In this document: piece after piece, positions 63,440-64,000 of the stretch
Layout of the letters: every line of letters starts with the position of its first letter
How positions within the stretch are numbered: position 1 is the stretch's first letter
Source: Novosphingobium sp. JCM 18896
GTDB taxonomy: Bacteria > Pseudomonadota > Alphaproteobacteria > Sphingomonadales > Sphingomonadaceae
Assembly (NCBI RefSeq): GCF_025938095.1
Contig: NZ_JAPCZF010000003.1
Location: forward strand, 558,001-622,000
Direction of reading: 5' to 3'
Length of the DNA stretch: 64,000 bases
Translations under genes and position numbers: made by a program
The notes under the pieces: model-generated
Told to the model about the DNA's origin: nothing
Database searches by the model: none
The model's input: only the letters and a program-made list of their open reading frames with translations

Positions 63440-64000
63440 ATGCAGCCGATGCACAAGGGCAGGTTCGCCGATCCGGCGGTCGAGGCGCGGTTCCAGGAAG
63501 CGGGCCGGCGTTATCGCGTGCCTTTCGTGCGCGGTTACGGCGTGCTCTTCATGGTCATCGCGCTGGCCTATACCGTGGTCAATCCGCTGCTGCTCGATCA
63601 TGCCGCCAATGCCCAGGTCGCGGTCTGGCTCGGCCTGACCGTCCTCGTCGCCGGCGGCTATGTCGGCGCGACCTTCTGGCAGGGCTATGTGCGCCAGCCC
63701 GTGATCGATTTCGCCGCGCTGTTGGTGATCCTGCTGCTCGTCGCGCAGGTCAACCAGACGCTCTACGAATTCCTCGCGCGATCCGATGCCAATCTCCACG
63801 CGGTGACGACGATCAACCGCCTGGCCGTGACGGCCTTCGCCGCCGTGGCCCTGGCCGGACGACCGCGGCTGTTTCTGATCTGGCTGGGCTGCGATTTCCT
63901 CGAATGGATGGGCCAGACCGTCTATGACGGCACCTTCACCGCAGAGCTGATCTACGCGCTGCTGAGCTTCGTCAGCGGCCGCGCGGTGACCTTCGCGATC
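63440..64000 (+). CDS. Integral membrane protein, N-terminal part (cut by window edge)
   Basis: At least 187 aa, reading off the right edge. ATG at 63440 with GGGGAAG just upstream. After a charged start (QPMHKGRFADPAVEARFQEAG) come several membrane helices: GVLFMVIALAYTVVNPLLL, VAVWLGLTVLVAGGYVG, VIDFAALLVILLLVAQV, AVTAFAAVALAG, LFLIWLGCDFLEWM. The loop YEFLARSDANLHAVTTINRL lies between. Such a membrane front half is often followed by a signalling domain (cyclase, GGDEF, kinase), but the rest is outside the window, so no function is given. Confidence 0.72.
   Translation, partial: MQPMHKGRFADPAVEARFQEAGRRYRVPFVRGYGVLFMVIALAYTVVNPLLLDHAANAQVAVWLGLTVLVAGGYVGATFWQGYVRQPVIDFAALLVILLLVAQVNQTLYEFLARSDANLHAVTTINRLAVTAFAAVALAGRPRLFLIWLGCDFLEWMGQTVYDGTFTAELIYALLSFVSGRAVTFAI

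Overview
This window looks like an ordinary core-chromosome stretch of a high-GC alphaproteobacterium. The best fit is the Sphingomonadales (Novosphingobium/Sphingobium/Sphingomonas type). The signs seen are: a CckA-type hybrid kinase and a CpdR response regulator; a LexA box of the alphaproteobacterial GTTC-N7-GTTC type in front of recA; an ATP synthase Fo operon (atpI-B-E-F'-F) with both b' and b subunits and no F1 genes beside it; a SapC-family gene; and synteny such as slt-dapA-smpB and cckA-recA-(...)-alaS-icd. The genus is an inference from memory of such genomes, not a computed placement. I see no transposase, integrase, phage genes, CRISPR array or rRNA operon.

Layout. 1-7.8 kb: the 5' part of greB, a soluble lytic transglycosylase, dapA, two small stress-type proteins, smpB, a DUF2062 membrane protein and cckA. 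8-17.5 kb: SOS-controlled recA, a GAF-GGDEF diguanylate cyclase, an EF-G-like GTPase, a lipid-kinase-like protein and alaS with an exported protein overlapping its stop. 17.7-31 kb: a Kef-type antiporter, an FAD monooxygenase, icd, an enoyl-CoA hydratase, tRNA-Val(GAC), cpdR, an N-formylglutamate amidohydrolase, a strong small-RNA candidate with a CCUCC anti-Shine-Dalgarno motif, SapC, an FAD-linked oxidase, a DEAD-box helicase and mlaA. 31-41 kb: a UvrD/PcrA helicase, an exported YxxWP-repeat protein, two MFS transporters, rsmD, rluB, a cupin/JmjC-like oxygenase and folC. 41-48 kb: trpA, trpB, an outer-membrane beta-barrel gene on the other strand, trpF, a SIMPL protein, pyrF, lapA and purB. 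48-55 kb: an IsdG-like monooxygenase, a luciferase-like oxidoreductase, an NRDE protein, radC and a complete ydbH-ynbE-ydbL operon. 55-64 kb: a PilZ protein, the ATP synthase Fo operon, an exported protein, gloB, a VOC protein, rpsA and the start of an integral membrane protein.

The genes cover lysine and peptidoglycan precursors, tryptophan, folate and nucleotide synthesis, cell-cycle phosphorelay signalling (CckA and CpdR), envelope lipid transport (MlaA; YdbH-YnbE-YdbL), DNA repair and translation.

The less ordinary content lies between genes. There is an apparent CCUCC-type sRNA with its own promoter and terminator at 25190-25328, several unrelated families of palindromic intergenic elements, and signs that one of these families supplies the icd terminator and the folC ribosome-binding site. 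The trp-folC cluster lacks the accD gene usually found between trpA and folC and carries a palindromic element there instead. I did not find a convincing new defence or biosynthetic system.
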